Shown: one piece after another, positions 27,540 through 37,288 of the stretch | Numbering within the stretch: position 1 is the first letter of the stretch | How the letters are laid out: every line of letters begins with the position of its first letter | DNA from: Muricoccus pecuniae | Lineage (GTDB): Bacteria; Pseudomonadota; Alphaproteobacteria; Acetobacterales; Acetobacteraceae | Length of the DNA stretch: 64,000 nt | Reading direction: 5' to 3' | Assembly: GCF_014199205.1 (NCBI RefSeq) | Contig: NZ_JACIJD010000001.1 | Location: 372,001-436,000, forward strand | Made by a program: the position numbers and the translations under genes | The notes under the pieces: generated by a model | The model's database searches: none | Told to the model about the DNA's origin: nothing | The model's input: only the letters and a program-made list of their open reading frames with translations

Positions 27540-28787
27540 CTAGTTCGCGGTGAGCGCCTGCAGGGCCGCGTCCGGCAGGCGGGTGGGGTGGAGGTCGAGC
27601 GCACCGATCTCGCCGAAGGTGGCACCAACGAGGTCGGATTGGTTGTGGCCGATCAGCAGGCGGCTGATGGAGGGAATGGCGCCCGCGACGTTGACGGAAG
27701 CCGAGCCGCCCATCGACACGCTCGTCCCTGCGGCGTCCCAGGCCAGCGCCACCTTGAAGGGCACGCCGGAGGTGAGACTCCCGAGACTGCCGATGCCGAT
27801 GACCGTGCCGCTGATCACCTTGAGGGCGTTGACGAGGCTCCCGCCACTCGCGTTCCGCAGGACGATGCGATTGCTGAGCGTGCCGTCGTCCAGGCAGAGC
27901 AGGCCCTGGTTGGAGGAAGCCGCGGCCTGGGGCAGCATGAACGTCCCCACCAGCGTTCCGCGCGCCGCCTGGGCGGGCGTCAGCGCGAGGCTCGGCGCGT
28001 CGGCGGCGCGCGTGGCTGCGGCGGGGGCGCCCGCTGGCGGCAGGATGGGCGAGGAGCCGAAGGCGCCCTGCTCCAGCGTCGGCCAGCCGATCTCCAGCGT
28101 CTCGTCATAGGCCTGGCCGGCCGTGCAGGACAGCGACAAGCCGTGCTGCATGTGAGTGATGGAGGTACTGGTGCCCGTGGTGCGCGTATGGCTACGCCGC
28201 TCCATCGCCGACGAGGGAGCGACCAGGGTGTTGATGACGCTCTCCACCGTGGCTCCCGCGCCGTCGCGCGCGATCAGGCGCAGGCCGTAGCCGCCGAACG
28301 GTGCCGGTGCCTCGACGCGCCGTAGGAACGCCGCCCCGGTCCAGGTCTGGTTCGGTCCGGCCGGGCAGGCATTCGCGGCATCGAAGCTGATGATGAAAGC
28401 CCCCGTCACACCGGCTGTCCCGGAGAGACGCAGCCGTAGGGCGCTCATCCCACCGGTGCTGACCATGCCGACGACCTGGCATAAGACACCGCTGACGGGC
28501 TGCAGGTTCCAGTTCGTCGGCAACGTGCCCGGCGTGCCGGCCACCGCTCCTTCCGCACGGGGGTTGCGGACGCCGTTGGTGCGCTGGCCCTCGATCAGCA
28601 GTCGCCGCCCCACGCCGTGAAAGCGTGGGGTGCCGGCCGCGACCTCGGCCCAGCTCGTGCCGTCGGCGCCCAGTGCCAGGCCCGCGGTCGTGCGCGCCGG
28701 AAGGATTGGGGAAAGAAGGCTGCCCGGCGCGATGAGCCGGAGCGGCCCGCCGCCGAGCGCGTGGATGGAAGGAGTGGCTCCGATCAT
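27540..28787 (-). CDS. Phage tail protein with LamG/concanavalin-like C-terminal domain
   Basis: A 415-residue protein. The region RRLLIEGQRTNGVRNPRAEG matches a motif common in phage tail proteins with a jelly-roll carbohydrate-binding module. The C-terminal ~150 residues (VGTFMLPQAAASSNQGLLCLD, then VPFKVALAWDAAGTSVSMGG) look like a LamG beta-sandwich. It would bind a surface glycan. The start shares one base with the stop of the upstream tailspike gene (TAATG). Confidence 0.6.
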   Translation of the reverse strand: MIGATPSIHALGGGPLRLIAPGSLLSPILPARTTAGLALGADGTSWAEVAAGTPRFHGVGRRLLIEGQRTNGVRNPRAEGAVAGTPGTLPTNWNLQPVSGVLCQVVGMVSTGGMSALRLRLSGTAGVTGAFIISFDAANACPAGPNQTWTGAAFLRRVEAPAPFGGYGLRLIARDGAGATVESVINTLVAPSSAMERRSHTRTTGTSTSITHMQHGLSLSCTAGQAYDETLEIGWPTLEQGAFGSSPILPPAGAPAAATRAADAPSLALTPAQAARGTLVGTFMLPQAAASSNQGLLCLDDGTLSNRIVLRNASGGSLVNALKVISGTVIGIGSLGSLTSGVPFKVALAWDAAGTSVSMGGSASVNVAGAIPSISRLLIGHNQSDLVGATFGEIGALDLHPTRLPDAALQALTAN

Positions 28788-31192
28788 TATGGCGCTCCTC
28801 CGCCGGTGAGGTAGCAAAGCTTCGTCGTGCCTCCATCGGGCGAGAGGACGAGGAGGCTGGCGACGGCGCCCGCACGGATCTTCGTGTAGCCGTCAGCATT
28901 CACGATCGCCGAGGAGAAGCCGGTGAGCGTGATCGCGAGGTCGGCCGCGGTGCGGTTCACGACCATGCAGGCGAAGCCGTTGCCGGTCGCCGCCCAGTCG
29001 AGGGAGAGCGTCGTACCGGCGTTGGCGACCACCATCCGCGCGTTGTGCGAGGCGAAGATCAGCGCCGTCGCGGCGGAGGTGACGGCCATGGGCATGGCGC
29101 GCTGGACGTAACTGTTGTCCACGTAGTTGCGCGTCGCGGCCTGCATCGCGGCGGCCGGATCGGCCGGCAGGGTCAGCGGCCCCGTCAGCGTCACAGCGCC
29201 GTTGGCGGCGATGCGCAGGCGCTCCGCGAGCGTGCCCGCCGAGCGCGTCTCGACGACGATGGCGCCGGATTCCGCCCCCGTCGTCACGGCCTCTGCCACC
29301 GCCGCGATGCGGCCGAAGGTCACCTCCGCCGAGGCGCTGTTGTTGCCGTTCGCCTCCAGCGCGGCCAAGCGGTCGTTCGCGGCCGGCGTGGCCGAGAGGC
29401 GGCGCAGGCGCAGCGTCAGCGGCTGCGTCATGCCGTTGTTGCCGAGGGCATAGACCGGGTTCGGGTTCAGCGAGGCGTCGCCCGAGAGCTGGATGTCCGA
29501 CCCGGCCACGCTGAGCGAGGCCGCAGCGGTGTCCGCGCTGCCGTGCAGGCGCAGCATCGCGCCCGTGCTCGCATTGCGGCGGTGCAGGGCGACGATGCCG
29601 TCCGAGCGGGCCGAGAGCCGCGTCTCGATCGCGCCGGCGGAGGAGATCGCCGCCAGTTCCGATTGCCCGCCGATCTGGCGCGCGATCCCGACGGCGTTGT
29701 TCATCCGGCTGCCCGAGATCTGGACTTTCTGGATGGCGGCCGCGCTCTGCCCCGTGAGGCTCGCGCTCTTCATGTCGCAGCCCAGGATCTGCAGGCTGTC
29801 GGCGTTATCGAAGACGTGGACGGCGCCGTAGATGTCGCAGCCCATCAGCACGAGGCCACCGTCCAGCAGCTCCACCGAACGGCCAGAGCCCGCGGGCAGC
29901 ATGACGCCGGCGATGGTGTTGTGGTCGGCCGACTGGCAGTCCACCACCAGCGCGCGGCCCTTGCTGGACCAGAAGCCGCCATACCACTTGTTGCGGTTCG
30001 CCTGGGCGCTGATCTGGACGCCGATCGTCGCGGGATCGACGACGATGCCGTCCAGGCCGCAGTTCACGAACTGGCCGGAATGCGTCAGGTCGTCCAGATG
30101 CCAGCCGGTGTCATGGCCGAATTCGAAGCAGTTGACGAAGTTCGGCATGTCGGAGTCGTAGACCCAGAAGGCCTTGCCGCGCCGGTGGGTCGGCGTGGGA
30201 TTGACCGTGCCGCCGTTGCTGAAGCTGCCGGAGAAGCTGCTGCCGGCCAGGTCCAGCGTGGTGGCGCTGGGCACGCCGGCGATGGTGAAGCGCCCGTTCG
30301 CGCCCGCCACCCCGCCCACGCCGGAGACGACGACGAGGTCGCCCGACCGCAGCTCATGCGCCGAGCCCAGGGTGAGGCGGACGAGGCCCGATCCGTTGTT
30401 GACGCAGCCGATGACGTTGTAGCTGGGCGAGGAGAAGGTTCGGCCCGTGGTGGCCAGCGGGTGCCAGTTGATGCGCTCGTTGTGCGAGATGTCGTAGGAC
30501 TTGCCGAGATAGAGGCCGTTGGTGCAGTCGCCCAGCACGTCCCGGATGCGCGTGCGGCTCGCGCCGTTGCTGTAGATGCCCCAGTTGAAGCCGATGATCA
30601 GCAGGCCGCGCACGGAGGCGTCGGTCGCGTTGGTCGCGCTGCTGCCCGTCGTGCCGTCGCCGATGCTGACCGCCGTGCCGGAGAAGGCGGCGATGCAGTC
30701 CAGCGCCTCGCGGAGGGTGGTGGGCGCGGTGAAGCCCTTGCGCAGGATCGCCACCTGCTCCAGCGCCGCGTTCCGGCGCAGGCGGATCGTGCGCGCGGGG
30801 TTCAGCACGAGGCAGTAGGGCAGGGCGCTGTAGTCGTTGTTCACGCGCCAGCCACCGGGATCGCCGCCGCCCTGGAGCGTGACATTGGCGGGGATGACGA
30901 GGTCCGCGCTGTCGATGAGGTAGCGGCGCGGCCCGACGAGCACGACGCCGCCCGAGGCCGCGGCGGCGTTCAGGGCGGCCTGGAAGGCGGCCGTGTCATC
31001 CGTGGTGCCGTTGCCCACCGCGCCGTAGTCGCGGACATGCAGGGGGCGGTCGGCCATGAGGGTGGTGCGGATCTGGCCGAAGGTGGTCCTGCGTGTCTCG
31101 GCCGCGGAACCCACGCCCTGCACGAAAGGGGAGATGTCCGTGTCGGTCAGGGCGGTGGCTGGCGGAAGATCGGTGATCTTGCTGTCGGGCAT
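28787..31192 (-). CDS. Tailspike-like pectate-lyase-fold (right-handed beta-helix) protein
   Basis: An 801-residue protein. The N-terminal ~40 residues (PDSKITDLPPATALTDTDIS) are the adaptor-like segment seen in phage tail proteins. Next comes VRDYGAVGNGTTDDTAAFQ, the entry motif of the Pectate_lyase_3 beta-helix, which continues as many Gly/Asn-rich rungs to about residue 520. A C-terminal region with a coiled LRLRRLSATPAANDRLAALEA and beta-repeats follows. Such proteins bind and often cleave capsule or lipopolysaccharide. No signal peptide is present, so it is not an ordinary secreted lyase. Confidence 0.75.
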   Translation of the reverse strand: MPDSKITDLPPATALTDTDISPFVQGVGSAAETRRTTFGQIRTTLMADRPLHVRDYGAVGNGTTDDTAAFQAALNAAAASGGVVLVGPRRYLIDSADLVIPANVTLQGGGDPGGWRVNNDYSALPYCLVLNPARTIRLRRNAALEQVAILRKGFTAPTTLREALDCIAAFSGTAVSIGDGTTGSSATNATDASVRGLLIIGFNWGIYSNGASRTRIRDVLGDCTNGLYLGKSYDISHNERINWHPLATTGRTFSSPSYNVIGCVNNGSGLVRLTLGSAHELRSGDLVVVSGVGGVAGANGRFTIAGVPSATTLDLAGSSFSGSFSNGGTVNPTPTHRRGKAFWVYDSDMPNFVNCFEFGHDTGWHLDDLTHSGQFVNCGLDGIVVDPATIGVQISAQANRNKWYGGFWSSKGRALVVDCQSADHNTIAGVMLPAGSGRSVELLDGGLVLMGCDIYGAVHVFDNADSLQILGCDMKSASLTGQSAAAIQKVQISGSRMNNAVGIARQIGGQSELAAISSAGAIETRLSARSDGIVALHRRNASTGAMLRLHGSADTAAASLSVAGSDIQLSGDASLNPNPVYALGNNGMTQPLTLRLRRLSATPAANDRLAALEANGNNSASAEVTFGRIAAVAEAVTTGAESGAIVVETRSAGTLAERLRIAANGAVTLTGPLTLPADPAAAMQAATRNYVDNSYVQRAMPMAVTSAATALIFASHNARMVVANAGTTLSLDWAATGNGFACMVVNRTAADLAITLTGFSSAIVNADGYTKIRAGAVASLLVLSPDGGTTKLCYLTGGGAP

Positions 31193-31256
31193 GGGGGCTT
31201 GCGGCTCCGTGATGGGGGCGGCGTCGGGGGGAGGAAGCTGGGACGGTCGGGCGGCG

Positions 31257-31907
31257 CTACATCACGAGCCGGGTGCCGGTCTCGGCGAGGAGGTTGAACC
31301 CGGACTCGAGGAGCAGCGCGAAGGCGGGGAGGACGACGAAGCTGGGGGAGAGCAGCGCGACCAGGGCATCCGCCGCGTCCTCCACCTTCAGCCGGTAGCC
31401 GTTGCCGGGGGTAGGCGCGGTGAAGGTGGTGCTCGCCACGCCGGCGGCGACGGCGACGGTGATGGGGCCGCGCACCACGCTGCCCGCGGCGTCCAGGATG
31501 CTGAACCGGAGGTTCGTGGTCGCGCCCGAGGCGGTGGCGTGCACCGTGAAGGTCTCGCCCTCGTTCACGCCGCTGGGCATGGCGCCGAGGGAGACGCAGC
31601 GCGCGATCGCCGCGGCCGCCAGGTCGGCGCCGAGGTCGAGCGAGCCCGCGCCGCTGAGCCGGATCGGGGAGGACGAGGCATCCACCACCAGCCCGTTGCC
31701 GACCTCCGCATTGCTGCGGACCGGCAGGAGCGCGGTGGCGTCCGAGGCCTGGAGGACCACCATATGGCCGGCCAGCAGGCGGTTGGCCGCGGGGGTGAAG
31801 TAGCCGGCGGACAGGACCGTCGCCCTGCTGTCCGTGGTCTTGTAGAGCCAGAGGGTGAAGCTGTCCGCCGCGACGAGCGGGATCAGGTTGCTGGAGTTGT
31901 AGGGCAT
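31257..31907 (-). CDS. Phage-like structural protein of unknown role
   Basis: A 216-residue beta-rich protein starting MPYNSSNLIPLVAADSFTLW. Its mid-part has LFSILDA-type Ig-like strands (GETFTVHATASGATTNLRF). It heads the four-gene unit, 64 bp before the tailspike-like gene. No enzyme motif or signal peptide. The assignment rests mainly on its neighbours. Confidence 0.5.
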   Translation of the reverse strand: MPYNSSNLIPLVAADSFTLWLYKTTDSRATVLSAGYFTPAANRLLAGHMVVLQASDATALLPVRSNAEVGNGLVVDASSSPIRLSGAGSLDLGADLAAAAIARCVSLGAMPSGVNEGETFTVHATASGATTNLRFSILDAAGSVVRGPITVAVAAGVASTTFTAPTPGNGYRLKVEDAADALVALLSPSFVVLPAFALLLESGFNLLAETGTRLVM

Positions 31908-31935
31908 GCGGGCACGGCTCCTGCGGGCGGACGCG

Positions 31936-31956
31936 AAAAACCCCGCTCCGGCGGGG
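31936..31956 (-). terminator. Intrinsic terminator at the 5' edge of the phage-like module
   Basis: Read on the minus strand, CCCCGC..GCGGGG-type arms (31941-31946 with 31951-31956) close a four-base loop and are followed by five T residues at 31940-31936. It lies 29 bases before the start of the first phage-like gene, which is an odd place for a terminator because it would stop transcription entering the module. Confidence 0.65.
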
Positions 31957-32053
31957 GCCGGGCGGGGCGGAAGGGGGCGGATGGGATGCGGGCGCAGTTG
32001 TCCCGTTGATAGGAGGGGAGGTAACCGAGGCTTTGTCCTATGTCAAGAAATAC

Positions 32054-32073
32054 TTCCTAGATCATGCTAGAAA
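32054..32073. promoter_or_regulatory. Inverted repeat in the potF leader
   Basis: TTCCTAG and CTAGAAA face each other across ATCATG in an AT-rich stretch about 70 bases before potF. This looks like an operator or part of the promoter region; no cognate regulator gene is adjacent. Confidence 0.3.
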
Positions 32074-32143
32074 AAATACCCAGCTTGCGCCCGCCGCGCT
32101 TCGCCATAACCTCAACCGCCCCCAGCGCCCTCCGGGAGACGGC

Positions 32144-33229
32144 ATGAACCCCTTCCGCCCCTTCCTGCTCGCCCTCCTGCCGGCCCTAGCCCTCGCCTGG
32201 ACGGCGGCCGCGCAGCCCGTGCTGAACGTCTACAACTGGACCGACTACATCGATCCCCGCGCGATCGAGGGCTTCCAGCAGGAGACGGGCATCCGGGTCC
32301 GCTACGACGTGTTCGACAGCCTGGAGACGCTGGAGGGCAAGCTCTCCGCCGGCCGCTCCGGCTACGACGTGATCGTGCCCACCAGCGAGCCGAGCTTCGC
32401 GCGCCTGGCCCGCGCCGGCGCGCTGCGCGTGCTGGACCGCGCCGCCATTCCCAACTGGGGCAACCAGGATCCCGCGCTGCTGGCCCAGGTGGCGGGAAGC
32501 GATCCCGGCAACCGGCACGGCGCCATCTATCTCTGGGGCACGATCGGCCTCGGCCTGCGGCCGGACCGCATCCGGGCGCTGGCGCCCGACGCGCCGCTGG
32601 ACAGCTTCGACCTGCTTCTCAAACCGGAGAACGCGGCCCGAATCGCGCGCTGCGGCATCGCCATCATGGACAGCGGCATCGACGTGATCCCCTCCGTCCT
32701 CCGCTGGCTGGGCAAGGATCCCAACAGCGCCGACGCCGCCGATGCCCGCGCCGCCGAGGCCGCACTGCTGGCCATCCGCCCGCATGTGCGCGCCATCATC
32801 TCCTCCGCCGCCATCACCGACGCGCTGGCGCAGGGGGAGTACTGCGCCGTGCTCACCTATTCCGGTGACGTCGTGCAGGCGCAGAACCGCGCCCCGAATG
32901 GCGGCCTGGCCTATGCGCAGCCGAAGGAGGGCGCGCAGCTCTGGTTCGACATGCTCGCCATTCCCGCCGACGCACCCAATCCCGAGGCCGCCCAGCGGTT
33001 CATCGACTACATGCTGCGCCCGGCGGTGATCGCGGGGGTGACGAATCAGGTGCGCTATCCCAACGCCGTCCCGGCCTCCCGCCCGCATCTGCGCGCGGAG
33101 GTGGCGGCGGACCCGAACATCTATCCCCCGCCGGAGGCCATCGCGCGCAGCTTCACCGTCTCCGCCCCCGGCCCGGCGGCGGAGCGCGCCCGCGCCCGCT
33201 CCTGGTCCCGCTTCAAGGCCGGCCGTTGA
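32144..33229 (+). CDS. potF: Polyamine ABC transporter, periplasmic substrate-binding protein
   Basis: A 361-residue putrescine/spermidine-binding protein. A Sec signal (NPFRPFLLALLPALALAWTAAA) precedes the mature start LNVYNWTDYIDPRAIEGFQ, which is the classical PotF/PotD opening. YDVIVPTSEP and later ITDALAQGEYCAVLTYSGD match the two-lobed fold. GGGAGA precedes the ATG. It is first in a four-gene operon; its stop overlaps the ATPase start by four bases. Confidence 0.92.
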   Translation: MNPFRPFLLALLPALALAWTAAAQPVLNVYNWTDYIDPRAIEGFQQETGIRVRYDVFDSLETLEGKLSAGRSGYDVIVPTSEPSFARLARAGALRVLDRAAIPNWGNQDPALLAQVAGSDPGNRHGAIYLWGTIGLGLRPDRIRALAPDAPLDSFDLLLKPENAARIARCGIAIMDSGIDVIPSVLRWLGKDPNSADAADARAAEAALLAIRPHVRAIISSAAITDALAQGEYCAVLTYSGDVVQAQNRAPNGGLAYAQPKEGAQLWFDMLAIPADAPNPEAAQRFIDYMLRPAVIAGVTNQVRYPNAVPASRPHLRAEVAADPNIYPPPEAIARSFTVSAPGPAAERARARSWSRFKAGR

Positions 33230-34302
33230 CGGGCGACGGCGCGGGAGCGGTGACCCCGCCACGCCTCTCCCTCCGCGGCGTCACGCGGCGCTTCGACAGT
33301 GTTGCGGCGCTGGACGGCGTGACGCTCGATGTCGCACCCGGCGAGTTCCTCGCGCTGCTCGGCGGCTCGGGCTCGGGCAAGTCCACCCTGCTGCGCGTCG
33401 TCGCGGGCTTCGAGCGGCCGGATTCCGGCACGGTGATGCTGGACGGCGCGGATCTCCTCGGCGTGCCGCCGCACCGCCGGCCCGTGAACATGATGTTCCA
33501 GTCCTACGCGCTCTTCCCGCACATGACGGTGGCGGCAAACATCGCCTACGGGCTGAAGCGCGAGGGCCGGCCACGCGCGGAGATCGCGTCGCGCGTGGCG
33601 GAGGCTGTCTCCATGCTGCGGCTGGAGGGGCTGGAGTCGCGCCGCCCGCATGCCCTCTCGGGCGGGCAGCGCCAGCGCGTGGCCCTCGCCCGTGCCCTGG
33701 TGAAGCGGCCGCGCCTGCTCCTGCTGGACGAGCCCCTGGGCGCGCTGGACGCCAACCTGCGGGAGCGCACGGGCTTCGAGCTGCGCGCCATCCAGCGGGA
33801 GAGCGGCGCCGCCTTCGTCATGGTCACCCACGACCAGGCCGAGGCCCTGGCCCTGGCCGACCGCGTGGCGGTGATGGATCGCGGCCGCCTCGTCCAGGTC
33901 GCCCCGCCGCGCGAGGTCTATGACCGTCCCGCCACCCGCTTCGTCGCCGAGTTCCTGGGCGCCGCCAATGTCATCACCGGCACCCGCACCGCCGACGGGG
34001 CGCTGGAGAGCCCCGGCGCCGCCTGCACCCTGCGCCCGGCCGCGCCGCTCCCGCTGGGGGTGGAGGCCGTCGCCCTGCGGCCGGAGCGCGTGCGGATCGG
34101 CCCGGCGATCGGCGAGAACACGGCGGCCGGCCGGGTGGAGGACGCCGCTTTCCGCGGCGAGAGCACGCTTCTGCTCGTCCGCCTCGCCGGCGGCGCCACC
34201 CTGCGCGTGCTGCACGCGGAGGAGGACGGCGCCCCGCCCCCGCCCGGGGCCGAGCTGCGCGTGAGCTGGGACGCCGCCTCGGTGGTGCCGCTGCGCGCAT
34301 GA
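33226..34302 (+). CDS. potG: Polyamine ABC transporter, ATP-binding protein
   Basis: A 358-residue ABC ATPase: Walker A GGSGSGKST, Q-loop MMFQSYALFPHM, signature LSGGQRQRVALARAL, Walker B LLLLDEPLGALD and the H-loop VTHDQAEA, followed by a C-terminal TOBE domain (ALRPERVRIG). The start is a TTG overlapping the potF stop (TTGA); a GTG at 33250 is the alternative and would remove eight residues with no conserved part. Confidence 0.93.
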   Translation: MTGDGAGAVTPPRLSLRGVTRRFDSVAALDGVTLDVAPGEFLALLGGSGSGKSTLLRVVAGFERPDSGTVMLDGADLLGVPPHRRPVNMMFQSYALFPHMTVAANIAYGLKREGRPRAEIASRVAEAVSMLRLEGLESRRPHALSGGQRQRVALARALVKRPRLLLLDEPLGALDANLRERTGFELRAIQRESGAAFVMVTHDQAEALALADRVAVMDRGRLVQVAPPREVYDRPATRFVAEFLGAANVITGTRTADGALESPGAACTLRPAAPLPLGVEAVALRPERVRIGPAIGENTAAGRVEDAAFRGESTLLLVRLAGGATLRVLHAEEDGAPPPPGAELRVSWDAASVVPLRA

Positions 34303-35135
34303 GGATCGCCCTTCGCCTCCTCCCCGGCCTCTGGCTCGCCCTGCTCGTCGCCGCGCCGCTCGCGCTGGTGGCGGTGATGGCCCTCTCCTGGCAGGCGGAG
34401 GGGGTGCCGCCCTACAGCCCGCCCTGGGGAGGGGAGGGGATCAACCCCGAGAACCTTCGCCTGATCCTGGAGGACCCGCATTACCGGGACTCGCTGGCGC
34501 AGTCCCTCGTCACCGCCACCCTCACGGCCGGGCTCTGCCTCCTGCTCGCCGCCCCCATGGGCATCGCCATCGCCCGCGCGGGGCGGTGGCGGGACGCGCT
34601 GCTGGCGGCGGTGCTGCTGCCCTTCTGGACGGGCTTCCTCATCCGCCTCGGCGCCTGGATCGGGCTGCTGCGGGACGAGGGCTGGATCAATGGCCTGCTG
34701 CGCGCCCTCGGCCTGGTGGAGGCGCCCGTGCCGCTTCTCTACACCGAGGGCGCGATGCTCCTGGGCATGGTCCATGCCTACCTGCCCTTCGCCGTCCTGC
34801 CCGTCTTCGCCGCCGCGACCCGGCTGGACCCCGCGCTGGAGCAGGCCGCGGCCGATCTCGGCGCCACGCCGGGCCGCGCCTTCCTCGGCATCACCCTGCC
34901 GCAGCTCTTCCCGGCGATGGCGGCGGCCTTTCTCCTCGTTCTCATCCCGGCGGCGGGGGAGTACGTGATTCCCGAGCTTCTCGGCCCGCCCGAGGCCACC
35001 CTGGTCGGCCGCGTGGTCTTCCAGGAGTTCTTCGGGAACCGCGACTGGCCCGTCGCCTCCGCCCTGGCCCTCGCGCTGCTGGCCCTGCTGATCCTCCCCA
35101 TCCTCCTCTTCCAGCGGCTGGGGCGGGAAGGATGA
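34299..35135 (+). CDS. potH: Polyamine ABC transporter, permease
   Basis: A 278-residue inner-membrane permease with about six transmembrane segments. The coupling EAA loop LEQAAADLGATPGRAFLGITLPQ contacts the ATPase. Its first segment is RLLPGLWLALLVAAPLALVAVMALSW. Start and stop overlap both neighbours by four bases. Confidence 0.92.
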   Translation: MRIALRLLPGLWLALLVAAPLALVAVMALSWQAEGVPPYSPPWGGEGINPENLRLILEDPHYRDSLAQSLVTATLTAGLCLLLAAPMGIAIARAGRWRDALLAAVLLPFWTGFLIRLGAWIGLLRDEGWINGLLRALGLVEAPVPLLYTEGAMLLGMVHAYLPFAVLPVFAAATRLDPALEQAAADLGATPGRAFLGITLPQLFPAMAAAFLLVLIPAAGEYVIPELLGPPEATLVGRVVFQEFFGNRDWPVASALALALLALLILPILLFQRLGREG

Positions 35136-35920
35136 TGCCCGGCCCGGTCCGCGCCGCCCTCTGGGCCGGCATCGCCTTCCTCTGGCTGCCCGTGGTGCTG
35201 CTGGTGGCCTATGCCTTCTCGGCCAGCCCGGTCCCCTTCCGATGGGGCGGCTTCTCCCTCCGCTGGTTCGCCGCCCTGGCCGCGAACGAGCGCCTGCTGG
35301 AGGCCGCCTGGCTCTCGCTGCGGGTCGCCGCCGGTGCCGCGACGCTGGCCGTGCTGCTGGGCGGGGCCACGGGCTGGGTGCTCGCCCGCCACGGCCCCTT
35401 CGCCGGGCGCGCGCTGCTCGGCGCCCTGGCGGGGGCGCCGCTCGTCCTGCCGGAGGTGGTGACGGGCCTCTCCCTCCTCCTGCTCTTCGTCGCGCTGGAA
35501 TCCGCCATCGGCTGGCCCGCGGGGCGGGGGGCGCTGACGGTCCTGCTCGCCCATGCGACCCTCGGCAGCGCCTATGTGGCCGTGATCGTCCAGTCCCGCC
35601 TCGCCAGCCGTGAGCGCGACCTGGAGGAGGCGGCGCTGGACCTCGGCGCCACCCCCGCGGCGGCCTTCGCCACCGTTACCCTGCCGCTCATGGCGCCCTC
35701 GCTCGCCGCCGGATGGCTGCTCGCCTTCACCCTCTCGCTGGACGACGTGGTGCTGGCCTCCTTCACCTCGGGCCCCGCGGGCACCACCCTGCCGGTGGCC
35801 CTCTTCTCCATGCTGCGGCTCGGCATGACGCCGGAGGTGAATGCGCTCGCCACCCTTCTCCTCGCCGCGGCGGGGCTCACCCTGGCGGCGGTGGGGCTGT
35901 TATTGCGCCGTCGCGGCTGA
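35132..35920 (+). CDS. potI: Polyamine ABC transporter, permease
   Basis: A 262-residue second permease with six hydrophobic segments and the EAA loop LEEAALDLGATPAAAFATVTLP. The typical PotI segment FTLSLDDVVLASFTSGP is present. The frame is open much further upstream inside potH, but the coupled ATG at 35132 (or 35135) with GGGAAGG is the sensible start. Confidence 0.92.
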   Translation: MMPGPVRAALWAGIAFLWLPVVLLVAYAFSASPVPFRWGGFSLRWFAALAANERLLEAAWLSLRVAAGAATLAVLLGGATGWVLARHGPFAGRALLGALAGAPLVLPEVVTGLSLLLLFVALESAIGWPAGRGALTVLLAHATLGSAYVAVIVQSRLASRERDLEEAALDLGATPAAAFATVTLPLMAPSLAAGWLLAFTLSLDDVVLASFTSGPAGTTLPVALFSMLRLGMTPEVNALATLLLAAAGLTLAAVGLLLRRRG

Positions 35921-37204
<1,284 letters not shown>

Positions 37205-37288
37205 TGCCTCGCCTGCACTGACGTCTTGCGCGCCGTCCCGCGGGGCGGCGCGCACCCCTTGTCCGATCCGCTCACTGGAACCCGCCGA

